A stretch of DNA of 8,533 nucleotides from Candidatus Saccharimonadia bacterium (lineage in GTDB: Bacteria > Patescibacteriota > Saccharimonadia > Saccharimonadales > Saccharimonadaceae), in the NCBI GenBank assembly GCA_023257055.1, contig JALRDG010000122.1, forward strand, positions 1 through 8,533. Reading direction: 5' to 3'. A program made the translations under genes and the position numbers. The first letter of the stretch is position 1, and every line of letters begins with the position of its first letter. Positions 1-6,612 of this stretch are shown here, piece after piece. The notes beneath the pieces are model-generated. The model had not been told where the DNA came from, made no database searches, and saw only the letters and a program-made list of their open reading frames with translations.

Positions 1-53
1 TCGGTGCGGGCGAGCCGCAGCCGGGCGAACCGTTCGGCCTCCGGCAGGCTCAC
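1..53 (-). CDS. dprA: DNA-processing protein DprA, first 17 codons only
   Basis: The minus strand has a GTG start at 53-51 that overlaps the plsY stop codon as GTGA, a classic translational-coupling overlap. The 17 visible codons read (M)[16 protein letters not shown] and run off the window edge. The RLRLART stretch matches the usual DprA N-terminus, which normally continues into the first helices ahead of the Rossmann-like ssDNA-binding fold. DprA loads RecA onto incoming single-stranded DNA during natural transformation. As I recall, plsY followed by dprA is a common order in Caulobacterales and other bacteria, which supports the call. Only a short piece is seen, so the identity rests on context plus this motif. 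Confidence 0.65.
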   Translation of the reverse strand, partial: MSLPEAERFARLRLART

Positions 54-688
54 GCCTTCTTCGACCCGATGCGCGGTTCCTGGCCCTTGAGCAGTCGCGC
101 GATGTTCTCGTGATGCCGGATCCAGATCAGCACGGCCCCGAAGACGGTCAGCGCCAGGATTGGCGCGGAGACCGGCAGGCCGACCGCCGCCAGCGGCAGG
201 AGAGCGAGGAAGGGCGCGCTGGCCGAGGAGATCAGGGCCGAGAGGGACGAATAGCGGAACAAGGCGGCGCAGATCAGCCAGACGGCGCCGGCCATCAGCC
301 CCAGCGGCCAGGCGGCGCCCAGCAGCAGGCCATAGAAGGTGGCGACGCCCTTGCCGCCCTTGAATTTCAGCCAGATCGGGAACAGGTGGCCCAGGAAGGC
401 CGCGCCGCCTGCGACGGCGCCCGCGATATCGCTGTTGAACAGATGGCGGGCGATCAGCAGGGCGACGGCCCCCTTGCCGGCGTCCAGCAGCAGGGTGGCC
501 AGCGCCAGGTCCTTGCGGCCGGTGCGCAGGACGTTGGTAGCGCCGATATTGCCCGAGCCGATGTTGCGCACGTCCCCGGCGCCGGCCGCGCGCGTGATGA
601 CCACGCCGAACGGAATGGAGCCCAGCAGGTAGCCGCCCAGCGCGACGAGCGCGAGTGTCCCGATGGCCGGCGCGACCAGATCCTGCAC
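50..688 (-). CDS. plsY: Glycerol-3-phosphate acyltransferase PlsY
   Basis: This inner-membrane enzyme moves an acyl group from acyl-phosphate to position 1 of glycerol-3-phosphate, the first step of phospholipid synthesis in the PlsX/PlsY route. The 212-residue product has a normal length for the family. It shows the three conserved cytosolic motifs: [12 protein letters not shown] with [12 protein letters not shown] near residues 15-55, KGGKGVAT in the middle, and [18 protein letters not shown] near the C-terminus. About five hydrophobic segments separate them. The frame is open far upstream, but the start chosen is GTG at 688 because GGGAG lies nine bases before it and homology begins there. 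The gene overlaps dprA by four bases and diverges from the GDPD gene across 689-816. Its composition is very G+C rich, unlike everything after position 1300. Confidence 0.92.
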   Translation of the reverse strand: MQDLVAPAIGTLALVALGGYLLGSIPFGVVITRAAGAGDVRNIGSGNIGATNVLRTGRKDLALATLLLDAGKGAVALLIARHLFNSDIAGAVAGGAAFLGHLFPIWLKFKGGKGVATFYGLLLGAAWPLGLMAGAVWLICAALFRYSSLSALISSASAPFLALLPLAAVGLPVSAPILALTVFGAVLIWIRHHENIARLLKGQEPRIGSKKA

Positions 689-816
689 GTTGATTCGCTC
701 CCCACGGTTCGTTGCGGCAAAATGCGTCGGCGGGCGGCGCGGAGCAAGGGCGATCCAACCTCTTGACCCCGGGATGCGGGCGGCGTCTGGTCCCGCGCGT
801 TTCGCTGGAGACTCCG

Positions 817-1290
817 ATGACCCGAATCCCGATGGCCGCCGCCGTGGCCCTGCTGCTGTCAACGAGCGGTTGTGTGGGCGCCGCGCGCACGTCGCACGCG
901 CCCGAGGCCGGTCCGGCGCTGGCGGGGTATTTCGACTGCGTGCGCGAGGGCGGCGTGGCGATTTCGGCGCACCGCGCGGTTTCGGCGATGGATCAGCCCG
1001 AGAACTCCATCGCCGCGATCGAGGCGACGGGGCGGGCGATTCCCAATGCGATCCTGGAGCTCGACGCCGTGCTGACCCGGGACGGCCAGCTGGTCCTGAT
1101 GCACGACGAGACGATGGAGCGGACGACGAACGGCCGAGGCCGAGTGGCTGACCTGACGCTGGCGCAGGTGAAGGCCGCGCGCCTACGGGCGTCGAACGGC
1201 GCGCTGACCGACGCGGCGCCGCCGACGCTGGGCGAGGCGCTGGAAGCCGCCGGGCGCGTCGGAGCCATCGCCAGCATCGACCTGAAGCGA
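817..1290 (+). pseudogene. Glycerophosphodiester phosphodiesterase lipoprotein, truncated N-terminal part
   Basis: This is the G+C-rich half of the chimeric frame. Residues 1-19 form a signal peptide with a short basic start, a hydrophobic AAAVALLL core and a plausible lipobox ending at C19 (STSGC), so the protein would be exported and lipid-anchored. The GDPD catalytic signature follows: H52-R53 in [12 protein letters not shown] at 61-64, E81 and D83 in [11 protein letters not shown], and H96-D97 in [15 protein letters not shown]. Such enzymes hydrolyse glycerophosphodiesters to glycerol-3-phosphate and an alcohol. The family usually runs about 250-300 residues; here it stops being GDPD at about residue 155-158 (IASIDLKR), so the second half of the TIM barrel is missing. 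It diverges from plsY. Truncation by the contig join is the likely reason, rather than decay in the cell. Confidence 0.8.
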
Positions 1291-2796
1291 TCTGGCACGA
1301 CGGTGGCAAGCGATCTTGATGCCAGTGAAATGGGAACGATTGCCGACGGTGATGCGGCGATGAGTGAAGTGTCGTTTTATACAAATGGTACATTCAAGGA
1401 TCTTTGTCGTGGTCCACACGCCGCTACGACAAAAGAAGTTGGCGCCTTTAAGCTGATGCGTATTGCTGGAGCGTATTGGCGTGGCAATGAAAAGAATCCG
1501 CAAATGCAACGACTCTACGGGGTGGCTTTCGCAACCCAGGAGGAGCTTGATGAATACCTGGAGCGACTTGAGCAGGCGAAGCAGCGTGATCACCGCAAGC
1601 TCGGCAAAGAACTCGATTTATATACAACGTCGAACTTAGTTGGGGTTGGGTTGCCTATGTTTACGCCGCGCGGTACAGTTGTGCGTGACATTATCGCCGC
1701 CTATTCTAATCAGCTACGTCAGCGCTACGGCTTCGAAAAAGTGTGGACACCGCACATTACGAAGAAAGATCTATATGAAACGTCTGGGCACTGGGCAAAG
1801 TTTGGCGGTGAGCTATTTTTGGTAACGAGCCAAGAAACGAGCGACGAAATGGCCTTGAAACCAATGAACTGCCCGCACCATACACAGATTTACGCGTCGA
1901 AACCGCGCAGCTACCGTGATATGCCAGTGCGCTACCTAGAGACGACAACTGACTACCGCGATGAAAAAACGGGAGAGTTGGGTGGACTCAATCGTGTGCG
2001 TTCATTGACGCAAGACGATAGTCACATCTTTGCACGGCCTGATCAAATTCAAGATGAGATTCACAGTCTGTTGGCCTCTGCTCGAGAACTCTATGGCAGC
2101 ATAGGTATGGAGCTGCGCGTTCGCTTAAGCTACCGCGACGATAGTGATGGGTATATCGGTGAAATGGATTTGTGGCAATCTGCACAACAGCAATTGAAGG
2201 CGGCGGTTGAAGCAAACGAACTTGCATACTTTGAGCAAGATGGCGAGGCGGCGTTCTATGGTCCAAAGATCGACTTTATGGCAACCGATGCAATTGGACG
2301 CGAGCACCAGTTGGCGACCGTACAGCTTGACTTCGTACAGCCTGGTCGATTTGGCCTAGAGTACACTGATACAGAAAGTACAACACAAACTCCGGTCATG
2401 ATTCACTGTGCGCTACTGGGGTCAATCGAGCGATTCATGAGTGTCTTTATTGAACACACGGCTGGCTGGTTTCCGCTTTGGGCGGCACCGGAGCAGATTC
2501 GTATTTTAACGATCAACGATACTGTTTTGGACTATGTAGATGAAATAACCTCGTTGTTGTCAAATACCGTACTGATGACGCCAGTGAAGTATAACGAACT
2601 ACGATATACGGTAGATGACCGTAACGAAAGCCTCGGGAAAAAGATTCGCGAAGCAACCACTTACAAGATTCCTATGCAGCTGATTGTCGGCCCGAAAGAT
2701 AAAGCAGCGCGCACGGTGAGTGTGCGAACGCAAGCTGGGGAAGAGACGGTAGTGTTAGTGGATCTGCCGGATTACATCGCCAACTACAAGGGGTGA
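817..2796 (+). CDS. thrS: Chimeric frame: GDPD lipoprotein N-terminus joined to threonyl-tRNA synthetase core
   Basis: From ATG 817 (GGAG six bases upstream) one 659-codon frame holds two unrelated proteins. Residues 1 to about 155 are a glycerophosphodiester phosphodiesterase start. Residues from about 156 are class II threonyl-tRNA synthetase, which charges tRNA-Thr in the cytoplasm. In the ThrRS part, DLCRGPH (195-201) is the end of the editing domain. The zinc ligands fall at C352 (NCPHH), H403 (DDSHIF) and H530 (MIHCALLGS); their spacing of 51 and 127 agrees closely with the E. coli ligands C334, H385 and H511. Motif 2 ([13 protein letters not shown]), motif 3 (LLGSIERF) and the anticodon-binding domain ending in [15 protein letters not shown] follow. 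The TGS domain and the HxxxH editing residues are absent. The HAD gene starts six bases after the stop. I infer that the true thrS start was lost at the join. A functional fusion is unlikely but not excluded. Confidence 0.85.
   Translation: MTRIPMAAAVALLLSTSGCVGAARTSHAPEAGPALAGYFDCVREGGVAISAHRAVSAMDQPENSIAAIEATGRAIPNAILELDAVLTRDGQLVLMHDETMERTTNGRGRVADLTLAQVKAARLRASNGALTDAAPPTLGEALEAAGRVGAIASIDLKRSGTTVASDLDASEMGTIADGDAAMSEVSFYTNGTFKDLCRGPHAATTKEVGAFKLMRIAGAYWRGNEKNPQMQRLYGVAFATQEELDEYLERLEQAKQRDHRKLGKELDLYTTSNLVGVGLPMFTPRGTVVRDIIAAYSNQLRQRYGFEKVWTPHITKKDLYETSGHWAKFGGELFLVTSQETSDEMALKPMNCPHHTQIYASKPRSYRDMPVRYLETTTDYRDEKTGELGGLNRVRSLTQDDSHIFARPDQIQDEIHSLLASARELYGSIGMELRVRLSYRDDSDGYIGEMDLWQSAQQQLKAAVEANELAYFEQDGEAAFYGPKIDFMATDAIGREHQLATVQLDFVQPGRFGLEYTDTESTTQTPVMIHCALLGSIERFMSVFIEHTAGWFPLWAAPEQIRILTINDTVLDYVDEITSLLSNTVLMTPVKYNELRYTVDDRNESLGKKIREATTYKIPMQLIVGPKDKAARTVSVRTQAGEETVVLVDLPDYIANYKG
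1279..1300. other. Probable chimeric join between two genomes
   Basis: Composition drops from about 83% G+C at 1201-1260 to 45% at 1381-1440, and protein homology changes from GDPD to ThrRS here. The codons at 1279-1302 spell [12 protein letters not shown] proteins commonly have an S-I-D-L-K-R type strand at this point. As I recall, Patescibacteria ThrRS proteins have a similar N-D-L-K-x-x-G-T-T stretch before the DLCRGPH segment. A short shared stretch such as this is where an assembler or an amplification artefact could switch templates. The exact base cannot be fixed by eye. A genuine recombination event is the alternative. Confidence 0.75.
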
Positions 2797-2802
2797 TAAG
2801 TT

Positions 2803-3432
2803 GTGGAGAAGTCAACACCATTTAAAATTGGCGTCGATATTGATGACGTACTGTTTCCAACGGCCGACATGATTATTGAGTACTATCGTCAGACGTACGG
2901 AGTTGTAGTGTCGCAAGAGAACTTTTACTCTCGTGACCCAGCGGTATGGGGTGTTGCTGATTATGAAACGGCAATTACACGAGTAAGTACCTTTCTGCAC
3001 TCTGAGGATTTCCGGCATCATGCGCCAATTGACGGTGCGGTCGAAGGAATTACAGCGCTTCGTGAGGCAGGCGCGTATCTTGTGCCCATAACGGGCCGCG
3101 ACGATACACAGCGAGCTGCAACACGAGAGTCACTGGACGTTTTCTTTCAGGATATGTTTGATGAAGATCCGATTTTTACGAATTATTTCAACGTCGTAAA
3201 ATGCACGAAGACAAAGGGGGATGTGTGCCATGAGCTGGGCGTTGACTATCAAATAGATGACCATGTCGGTCATATTAATAGCCTAGCGAAGTATGCAATC
3301 AAGGGGGTGCTATTTGGTAACTATGCGTGGGGGCGTGCACAGAAGACAGAAGGAATTGTATTGCCGGCGTCGCACTGGTTGGATGTTCCGGAGGTGATTT
3401 TACGTCATCGTAAGGGTATACATGGAGAGTGA
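2803..3432 (+). CDS. HAD-superfamily 5'-nucleotidase-like phosphatase (NT5C/YqfW type)
   Basis: This 209-residue cytosolic hydrolase probably removes phosphate from a nucleotide or small phosphorylated metabolite. HAD motif I is DIDDV at residues 12-16 (D12 nucleophile, D14 acid/base). Motif II is the threonine in VPITGRD at 97. Motif III is a lysine in VVKCTKTKG (133-139), and motif IV is DYQIDDH with D152 and D153. The cap is a short helical insert after motif I, as in deoxyribonucleotidase-like HAD proteins. The start is GTG at 2803 with an AAGGGG Shine-Dalgarno stretch at 2788-2793. The gene begins six bases after thrS and its last 11 bases overlap miaA, so the three are probably one transcript. 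The true substrate cannot be read from the sequence. Nucleotide salvage is one possibility for an organism with a reduced metabolism, but that is inference. Confidence 0.75.
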   Translation: MEKSTPFKIGVDIDDVLFPTADMIIEYYRQTYGVVVSQENFYSRDPAVWGVADYETAITRVSTFLHSEDFRHHAPIDGAVEGITALREAGAYLVPITGRDDTQRAATRESLDVFFQDMFDEDPIFTNYFNVVKCTKTKGDVCHELGVDYQIDDHVGHINSLAKYAIKGVLFGNYAWGRAQKTEGIVLPASHWLDVPEVILRHRKGIHGE

Positions 3433-4321
3433 TATTGTTCGTGACCAGCAAGAACCGCCGCTAATTGTTATTACTGGGCCAACTGCAAGCGGAAAAACAG
3501 GCTTAGCAATCGCAATAGCCTGTAGGTATAACGGTGAAATAATTTGCGCTGACTCACGAACAATTTACAAAGGGATGGATATTGGAACGGCCAAACCGTC
3601 CTTAGAGGAGCGAACACTTGTTCCGCATTGGGGGCTTGATATTGTTACACCCGGGGAAAAATTCTCGGCTGCTGATTTTAAAATGTATGCAGATGCGACA
3701 ATTGCCGACATCCGCTCGCGTGGCCATGTTCCGATATTAGTAGGTGGTACCGGGCTCTATATTGACAGCGTGGTGCTTGACTACAAATTTGGCACACCAT
3801 CTGACCCCGATCGCCGCAGTGAGCTTGCGGAGAAGAGTGTTTTATGGCTGCAAGAATATTGTGCAAGTAACAACATGCAGCTACCCGAGAATAAACAAAA
3901 TAAGCGACACCTTGTTCGTGCAATAGAACAGAATGGCATTAATTTACAGAGGCGAGCGACACCAGTTGAAAATGCTGTTGTAGTAGCAATTGCTACGGAT
4001 AGAAGTGAACTTCGAACACGAATCGCACTCAGGGCTGAACAGTTATTTGAACAGGGAGTCGTCGAGGAGGCAATAGCACTGAGCCGACTATACGGCTGGG
4101 AGAGTGAGGCTATGACGGGGAATATCTACCGATTGACTCGGAAATATATTGAAGGCGAATATACCAGAGAGCAGTTGAAAAATAAGTTTATTACATCGGA
4201 TTGGCGACTGGCAAAGCGGCAGCTGACATGGCTGCGACGACATGACTACATACACTGGTTATCGCTTTCCGAGGCGGAGAAATTTTTGTCGGATCAGCTC
4301 GCACCGTATACACAAAAGTGA
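3422..4321 (+). CDS. miaA: tRNA dimethylallyltransferase MiaA
   Basis: MiaA adds a dimethylallyl group from DMAPP to N6 of A37 in tRNAs that read codons starting with U. This stabilises codon pairing and keeps the reading frame. The 299-residue product has the P-loop GPTASGKT at 19-26 and the substrate-binding DSRTIYKGMDIGTAKP at 44-59. These are followed by FSAADF at 81-86, LVGGTGLYI at 106-114, NKRHLVRAIE in the middle, and the C-terminal WRLAKRQLTWLRR signature. Its length is normal for the family. ATG 3422 has AAGGG five bases upstream and overlaps the HAD gene by 11 bases, indicating translational coupling. The TGA stop (4319-4321) also forms the TG of the next gene's extended -10 promoter. 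Whether this cell makes or imports DMAPP is not shown here. Confidence 0.95.
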   Translation: MESDIVRDQQEPPLIVITGPTASGKTGLAIAIACRYNGEIICADSRTIYKGMDIGTAKPSLEERTLVPHWGLDIVTPGEKFSAADFKMYADATIADIRSRGHVPILVGGTGLYIDSVVLDYKFGTPSDPDRRSELAEKSVLWLQEYCASNNMQLPENKQNKRHLVRAIEQNGINLQRRATPVENAVVVAIATDRSELRTRIALRAEQLFEQGVVEEAIALSRLYGWESEAMTGNIYRLTRKYIEGEYTREQLKNKFITSDWRLAKRQLTWLRRHDYIHWLSLSEAEKFLSDQLAPYTQK

Positions 4322-4327
4322 TACAAT
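4319..4327 (+). promoter_or_regulatory. Extended -10 promoter (TGATACAAT) for the regulator-MBL operon
   Basis: TG at 4319-4320 plus TACAAT at 4322-4327 makes an extended -10 element, with no convincing -35 at 16-18 bases. It would start RNA near 4334, giving a leader of about 27 bases with AAAGG at 4351-4355 before the GTG start. The 13 bases TGATACAATAAAA recur exactly at 6979-6991, upstream of the Nudix-RNase H gene, which strengthens the call. The TG lies inside the miaA stop codon. Confidence 0.65.
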
Positions 4328-4360
4328 AAAAGAGTACGAAAAGTACCCAGAAAGGTTACT

Positions 4361-4960
4361 GTGATAGACGCACTCTTTGGTTCAAAAACACGCGTAAAAC
4401 TTTTGCATCTTTTCCTGAATAATCCAGGGAAGTCATTTTATGTACGCGAAATTACTCGGCTTATTGACGAACAGATTAATTCGGTTCGGCGTGAGCTTGC
4501 TAATATGGTGACCGTGGGGATTGTCACGAGCGATAATGCGAACAACAAATTGTACTACACGGTAGACCAGCGGTACGAACACTACGTTCCCTTGCGGGCA
4601 ATTTTCTCTGACGAGACCGTACATAGTAACCAGTCGACCGAAAGTGCTGGGGGGTGGGAAAGTCTGTTCCATGACCTCGCTGACGCTCGCTTAGTGGTGG
4701 CATCCGGTGTGCTAGTGAAGGGTTCGATGGGTCCAGTCGACGTACTGGTAGTAGGCGATGTAGCCAAGGCGCAGCTAGGGAAAGTTGTGAAGGAAATTGA
4801 AAAAAGGGTTGGGCGTGAGGTAAACTATAGCGTACTCACACAAGCCGAGTTTTATTACCGCCTAAGCGTTCGAGATAAATTCATTTCGCAGCTTTTAGGT
4901 GGAAAATACCGAATTGTCGTTGATACTGACGGAATGCTAGAGAAAGAGAAGGAGAAATAA
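4361..4960 (+). CDS. Winged-helix transcriptional regulator with a nucleotidyltransferase-like C-terminal domain
   Basis: Residues 1-80 look like an ArsR/MarR-type winged helix: a short N-terminal segment (LFGSKTRVKLLHLFLNNPG), then FYVREITRLI as the helix before a recognition helix INSVRRELANMVTVGIV, and the wing DNANNKLYYTV. Residues about 100-185 resemble a minimal nucleotidyltransferase domain of the MNT class, with KGSMGPVDVLVVGDV at 120-134. The usual G-S-x-DxD metal site is reduced to one aspartate (D127), so the domain is probably non-catalytic. The product is 199 residues with a charged tail. The start is GTG 4361 with AAAGG five bases upstream. The next gene begins immediately after the stop, so the two are co-transcribed. 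Similar proteins occur in archaea and candidate-phyla bacteria, as I recall. The regulated genes are unknown, and self-regulation of this operon is an inference. Confidence 0.65.
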   Translation: MIDALFGSKTRVKLLHLFLNNPGKSFYVREITRLIDEQINSVRRELANMVTVGIVTSDNANNKLYYTVDQRYEHYVPLRAIFSDETVHSNQSTESAGGWESLFHDLADARLVVASGVLVKGSMGPVDVLVVGDVAKAQLGKVVKEIEKRVGREVNYSVLTQAEFYYRLSVRDKFISQLLGGKYRIVVDTDGMLEKEKEK

Positions 4961-5599
4961 ATGTTCGATATTGAATACAAAGGGGCAAATTCTGTTGTCA
5001 TTTCAACAAAAAAAGATCAACTAGTGATCGACCCGAAACTATCACTAGTGGGCCTATCTGACCTTAATGTAAAAGGTGCGATACAACTTGCTACCGAAGA
5101 TCGGTTCGTTGTAAACGACCCGTCGGTGAAGTTAACGATCGAAGGTCCGGGCGAATACGAGGTATCTGATTTTTCGATTCGTGGCTTCGCGGCTACGCGT
5201 CATATAGACACAAAAGAGGATGAAAAGAAAACAACAGTATACCGAATAGACATTAGTGACATTAAAATTGCCGTTTTGGGTAATGTCTCTCCTGATCCGA
5301 GCGAGGAGCAGTTGGAGGAGCTTGGAGTCATTGATATTCTCATCCTTCCTGTTGGCGGTGGTGGTTATACGCTTGACGCGACGAGTGCCGCTGCTACTGC
5401 TCGCCAGATTGAAGCGAAGGTTGTCATACCGGTTCATTACGCCGATAATTCCCTGAAATACGAAGTACCGCAAGATACCCTTGATACGTTTATTTCAGAG
5501 CTTGGTGGTGAGCGTGAAACGGTTGCTAAATATAAAGTGAAGAGCACTGCTGCATTGCCACAAGTATTGACGATCGTCGAACTGACCCGCACTTCTTAG
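4961..5599 (+). CDS. Metallo-beta-lactamase-fold protein (COG2220/UlaG-like), degenerate metal site
   Basis: The 212-residue product follows the layout of the small UlaG-like MBL-fold hydrolases: an N-terminal beta-rich half with GPGEYEV at 62-68, then VLGNVSPDPSEEQLEELGVIDILILPVG at 105-132 (shown in part as key pieces), YTLDA at 136-140, and VVIPVHY ending at H159-Y160. The defining HxHxDH metal motif is missing: the place where it should lie reads AIQLATEDRFV (40-50). The second motif has lost its usual histidine as well (LGNVS in place of HLGDL). Catalytic zinc binding is therefore doubtful and the function unknown. ATG 4961 follows the regulator's stop directly and has a strong AAGGAG six bases upstream, encoded inside the regulator's Lys/Glu tail. 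The operon ends at the terminator at 5620-5640. Confidence 0.75.
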   Translation: MFDIEYKGANSVVISTKKDQLVIDPKLSLVGLSDLNVKGAIQLATEDRFVVNDPSVKLTIEGPGEYEVSDFSIRGFAATRHIDTKEDEKKTTVYRIDISDIKIAVLGNVSPDPSEEQLEELGVIDILILPVGGGGYTLDATSAAATARQIEAKVVIPVHYADNSLKYEVPQDTLDTFISELGGERETVAKYKVKSTAALPQVLTIVELTRTS

Positions 5600-5619
5600 T
5601 AAATTATACAAATAAAAGT

Positions 5620-5650
5620 ACCCCCGCGTTTTGCGGGGGTATTTTTATTT
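5620..5650. terminator. Bidirectional intrinsic terminator between MBL gene and rpmB
   Basis: A perfect eight-base-pair stem ACCCCCGC (5620-5627) / GCGGGGGT (5633-5640) with a GTTTT loop is followed by ATTTTTATTT on the plus strand. On the minus strand it is followed by TACTTTTATTTG. Convergent genes end on both sides (5599 and 5661), so one hairpin probably ends both transcripts. Confidence 0.92.
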
Positions 5651-5660
5651 GGTGGCCACT

Positions 5661-5855
5661 TTAGGCGAGGATGCCTTTTTTCTTGAGCGTGCGGATTGCC
5701 TGAGTGCTCAGGGTCATCGTTACTTTTTGGCCATCGACCATGAACGTCTTTTTCTGTAGGTTTGGCTTAAAGACGCGCTTGGTGCGGCGCAAAGAGAAGC
5801 TCACATTGTGGCCGAATTGCTTGCCTTTTCCGGTAAGTTCACATCGTGCTGCCAT
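5661..5855 (-). CDS. rpmB: 50S ribosomal protein L28
   Basis: The 64-residue basic protein begins MAARCELTGKGKQFGHNVS and continues with KRVFKPNLQKKTF, the hallmark L28 sequence. It ends TLKKKGILA. The family runs about 60-78 residues, so it is complete. L28 sits on the large ribosomal subunit and is needed for 70S assembly. I chose ATG 5855, because family homology begins at MAARCELTG; an in-frame GTG at 5867 would add only MRIT. The Shine-Dalgarno match is weak (GTGAG about seven bases before ATG). The cysteine at residue 5 is not joined by a clear second CxxC pair, so this is the zinc-free form. It has its own promoter at 5892-5920 and converges on the MBL gene across a shared terminator. 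Confidence 0.95.
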   Translation of the reverse strand: MAARCELTGKGKQFGHNVSFSLRRTKRVFKPNLQKKTFMVDGQKVTMTLSTQAIRTLKKKGILA

Positions 5856-5891
5856 CGTTATTCTCACTTATATTATTTAACAATCCTTACC

Positions 5892-5920
5892 ATTTTAGCT
5901 TTTTTTGCCCAGTACGTCAA
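5892..5920 (-). promoter_or_regulatory. Sigma70-type promoter for rpmB
   Basis: On the minus strand TTGACG (5920-5915) and TAAAAT (5897-5892) are separated by exactly 17 bases, matching the housekeeping consensus well. Transcription would start near 5885, about 30 bases before the rpmB ATG at 5855. An A-tract fills the 3' half of the spacer. Confidence 0.75.
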
Positions 5921-5935
5921 GTCGTCGTAGGGGGG

Positions 5936-5944
5936 TGGTATAAT
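5936..5944 (+). promoter_or_regulatory. Extended -10 promoter for the M50 peptidase (leaderless start)
   Basis: TGGTATAAT is a consensus extended -10 element at 5936-5944. A start site six to seven bases downstream falls at about 5951, only about two bases before the ATG at 5953. No Shine-Dalgarno sequence fits in that space, so the mRNA should be leaderless or nearly so. No good -35 is seen. The element lies back to back with the rpmB promoter. Confidence 0.75.
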
Positions 5945-5952
5945 AGAGCAGT

Positions 5953-6594
5953 ATGGAAATTCCAATTGTATATATTATTGTCGTTTTGGTGACTATTTTA
6001 CTCTCTATGACACTTCATGAGGCAATGCATGCTTTCATGGGGTATTTCTTAGGGGATGATACGGCTAAGCTTGAAGGGCGCCTGACGCTTAATCCAATCA
6101 AACATATTGATCCGTTTTTGACGATTTTGCTGCCAATTATCCTTGCATTGACGCCCGGCGCACCGATTTTCGGTGGGGCGAAGCCAGTGCCATTTAATCC
6201 GAACCGGGTAAAGTGGGATGAATGGGGGGCGGCGCTCGTGGCGCTAGCTGGGCCGTTAACTAACTTGTTGATTGCGTTTGTAGCCTACGGCGTCTATGTA
6301 TTGTCGGGTGCGCCGGCGCTATCAAGTACGGCAGGAATGATTCTATCAACAATCGTAACGGTAAATCTGGGATTCTTTATTTTTAACATGATTCCAATCC
6401 CCCCACTAGACGGGTCTCGCGTTCTGTATGCACTTGCACCAGAGTTTGTTCGTCGCGGCATGGAAGCTATCGAACAGTTTGGAATTATCTTCGTCTTCAT
6501 CATTGTTTTACTTGCCAGTTCGCTGATTGGTGGATTTATGTTGACCGCTACAGACGTTATCATTAACGGTTTCAATTGGATATTCCGCGTCTAA
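5953..6594 (+). CDS. Site-2-protease-family M50 zinc metallopeptidase (membrane)
   Basis: This 213-residue membrane protein is a compact intramembrane protease of the M50B type (YwhC/SpoIVFB-like), which cuts membrane-spanning substrates. The zinc site is H22-E23-x-x-H26 in TLHEAMHAF within the first membrane segment; the third ligand is D153 in NMIPIPPLDG (145-154). Between them are LTLNPIKHIDP (45-54) and GGAKPVPFNPN (74-84), both typical of the family. ALAGPLTNLL (98-107) begins the second core segment. About five to six hydrophobic segments cover most of the chain and no PDZ domain is present. The ATG at 5953 is the only sensible start; it has no Shine-Dalgarno and follows its promoter almost directly. 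It diverges from rpmB and stands alone. Its substrate is unknown; a membrane-anchored regulator would be typical. Confidence 0.92.
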   Translation: MEIPIVYIIVVLVTILLSMTLHEAMHAFMGYFLGDDTAKLEGRLTLNPIKHIDPFLTILLPIILALTPGAPIFGGAKPVPFNPNRVKWDEWGAALVALAGPLTNLLIAFVAYGVYVLSGAPALSSTAGMILSTIVTVNLGFFIFNMIPIPPLDGSRVLYALAPEFVRRGMEAIEQFGIIFVFIIVLLASSLIGGFMLTATDVIINGFNWIFRV

Positions 6595-6597
6595 AAA

Positions 6598-6606
6598 TGC
6601 TATAAT
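6598..6606 (+). promoter_or_regulatory. Extended -10 promoter for the structured RNA
   Basis: TGCTATAAT at 6598-6606 is a consensus extended -10. It begins four bases after the M50 peptidase stop codon. A weak TTGGAT lies 19 bases upstream inside that gene. Transcription would begin near 6613, right at the base of the predicted closing stem of the RNA. Confidence 0.7.
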
Positions 6607-6612
6607 AAGGGT

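Noticed and set aside
712..816. Upstream ATG at 712 as the start of the GDPD/ThrRS frame
   Set aside because: The 35 extra residues (Gly/Arg/Ala-rich) precede a clear signal peptide starting at 817, which has its own GGAG six bases upstream.
50..1393. 447-codon minus-strand frame as one protein
   Set aside because: Only its last 212 codons are PlsY. The upstream part is Arg/Pro/Ser/Ala-rich with no family likeness and runs antisense to the GDPD gene, as expected in G+C-rich DNA.
1183..1593. 136-codon minus-strand frame spanning the join
   Set aside because: It is antisense to clear ThrRS and GDPD coding sequence and changes character at the same join.
4332..4346. GTAC-GAAAA-GTAC repeat downstream of the 4319 promoter as an operator
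   Set aside because: Two four-base self-complementary words five bases apart are too short to separate from chance.
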